Assembly (NCBI RefSeq): GCF_947258355.1
Contig: NZ_CAMYIC010000040.1
Span: 1-64,000, forward strand
DNA length: 64,000 nucleotides
Source of the DNA: an uncultured Allomuricauda sp.
Lineage (GTDB): Bacteria > Bacteroidota > Bacteroidia > Flavobacteriales > Flavobacteriaceae
Direction of reading: 5' to 3'
Below, piece after piece: positions 63,188 to 64,000 of the stretch (positions are counted from its first letter, which is position 1; each line of letters begins with the position of its first letter). A model generated the notes under the pieces. The model did no database searches and was not told the DNA's origin. It saw nothing but the letters and a program-made list of their open reading frames with translations. A program made the position numbers and the translations under genes.

Positions 63188-64000
63188 TTACCAACTTCCA
63201 CTGGCACCTCCACCACCGGAACTGCCACCACCACCAGAAAAACTACTGGATGATCCACCGCTGGAACCAGAACCAAAGGAATGTGTTCCAGTAGAAGAAA
63301 AAGTTTTGCTCATATAATCCTTGTCGGATTTTAAAAATGATAGCTTAAGGTCTTCGTCACCTTTGTCCTTCATTTTTTTTGCGACCAGAAATATTGTAAG
63401 AACAATAAATGCCATAACCAAAAAAACGACCCAGCTAAGATCCTCTATCAGTCGGCTAAATTCAGCATCAAAACCAAGCAATAACGATATAAAGAACAAG
63501 GGCATCCCCATAAAAACCAATCCAAAAATCAAAGGGAGCATCATAAAAGCAGCCATAAAAACACCGCGGATTACAGCAAGTTTACCAATGAGCATTCCCC
63601 GTAGTATTTCAATTAAGGTGGAATATCCTTTATAAAAAACAAATCCACCCGCGGCAACAAACATCATCAGAAACAAACCTATAACACCTACCAGCCACCA
63701 AGGTATATCCCCCTCGGCTGCTATTTCCGATTTGAACTCTTCCAAAGCTTCGGGGTTGTTCAAAAATTCAATGATTTGGTCCGTTGCAGTATTCAATCCA
63801 CCAAAATAATCTTCTTCTTTAAACTTGGGAATCATCATGTTTCGAATGATACGTGAAGCGACAGCATCGGTAATGTAGGGTTCCAGTCCATACCCAACCT
63901 CTATGCGTACCTCTCTGTCCAGTTTTGAGAACAGAATCAGAATTCCATTGTCCTTCCCTTCTTGACCCAGTTTATTTTGATTGAATACTTCCAGCGCATA
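63188..64000 (-). CDS. TPM-domain protein (YgcG-like), cut by right edge
   Basis: The frame stays open to the right edge, so the true start lies outside; 270 residues are visible. The first 60 residues hold the TPM repair domain end (NGILILFSKLDREVRIEVGY, EPYITDAVASRII). Two or three membrane helices follow (about 100-190). The C-terminus is a Gly/Ser-rich tail, typical of YgcG-like proteins. A M at 63838 is internal. Function is unclear; related proteins are involved in membrane repair or photosystem maintenance in other organisms. Confidence 0.85.
   Translation of the reverse strand, partial: YALEVFNQNKLGQEGKDNGILILFSKLDREVRIEVGYGLEPYITDAVASRIIRNMMIPKFKEEDYFGGLNTATDQIIEFLNNPEALEEFKSEIAAEGDIPWWLVGVIGLFLMMFVAAGGFVFYKGYSTLIEILRGMLIGKLAVIRGVFMAAFMMLPLIFGLVFMGMPLFFISLLLGFDAEFSRLIEDLSWVVFLVMAFIVLTIFLVAKKMKDKGDEDLKLSFLKSDKDYMSKTFSSTGTHSFGSGSSGGSSSSFSGGGGSSGGGGASGSW

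Noticed and set aside
1-64000. tRNA, rRNA, insertion sequences, integrases or phage genes
   Set aside because: No spacer is long or structured enough for tRNA or rRNA by eye, and no transposase, integrase or phage motif appears in any plausible gene.

Overview
The window looks like chromosome from a marine member of the Flavobacteriaceae (Bacteroidetes), near Muricauda/Allomuricauda-type genomes. The evidence is a SusC/SusD pair, FG-GAP/ASPIC-UnbV lipoproteins, mevalonate-pathway genes, an arginine operon with the transcarbamylase that acts on N-acylated ornithine, Bacteroidetes-style short lipoprotein signals, and AT-rich spacers with A-rich upstream regions. The genus is inferred from overall style; no rRNA or tRNA gene was found. 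I see no insertion sequence, integrase, CRISPR array or phage gene. The region is almost fully coding.

Layout. 1-2948: end of one glycosyltransferase, a processive-type family 2 glycosyltransferase and a polytopic mannosyltransferase-like protein. 2995-12934: one arginine biosynthesis operon (GNAT, argG, argC, proC, argD, argF', an SDR oxidoreductase, argB, argE-like, argH). It is preceded by an overlooked 27-codon ORF with four consecutive Arg codons just before its stop, a likely attenuation leader peptide. Short inverted-repeat elements sit in three of the operon's spacers. 12985-17425: an M1 peptidase, a DUF5916 outer-membrane protein and a zinc-ribbon protein. 17418-21399 (minus): mevalonate genes mvaD and mvk, a UbiA prenyltransferase and an RNA pseudouridine synthase. 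21494-26849: TspO, a DUF1697 protein, glycerol kinase and glycerol facilitator, a HI0933-type flavoprotein and a glycerophosphodiesterase lipoprotein.

26959-34970: a LacI regulator and a GH13 amylase lipoprotein, divergent from SusC/SusD, with a near-perfect LacI-type operator in front of susC. 35140-48135: after a clear terminator comes a separate long plus-strand unit. It holds three very large paralogous FG-GAP/ASPIC-UnbV lipoproteins with overlapping ends, a vanadium-haloperoxidase/PAP2-family lipoprotein, a GyrI-like protein and a beta-propeller-like secreted protein. It is preceded by a tandem 16-bp direct repeat spaced 22 bp.

48132-64000: a 1239-residue protein combining a metallophosphoesterase, a kinase-like middle region and a BamA-like barrel; an HD-domain protein fused to a Pycsar-type transmembrane effector domain (PycTM); a GAF protein; an LpxH-like phosphoesterase; a class V aminotransferase; an AraC regulator with a membrane N-terminus; an acyltransferase; a secreted unknown; a penicillin-acylase-family lipoprotein; and a TPM-domain protein cut by the right edge.

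The strongest points for follow-up are the arginine leader peptide, the FG-GAP trio plus haloperoxidase unit, the HD-PycTM fusion without a neighbouring cyclase, and the phosphoesterase/kinase-like/barrel protein.
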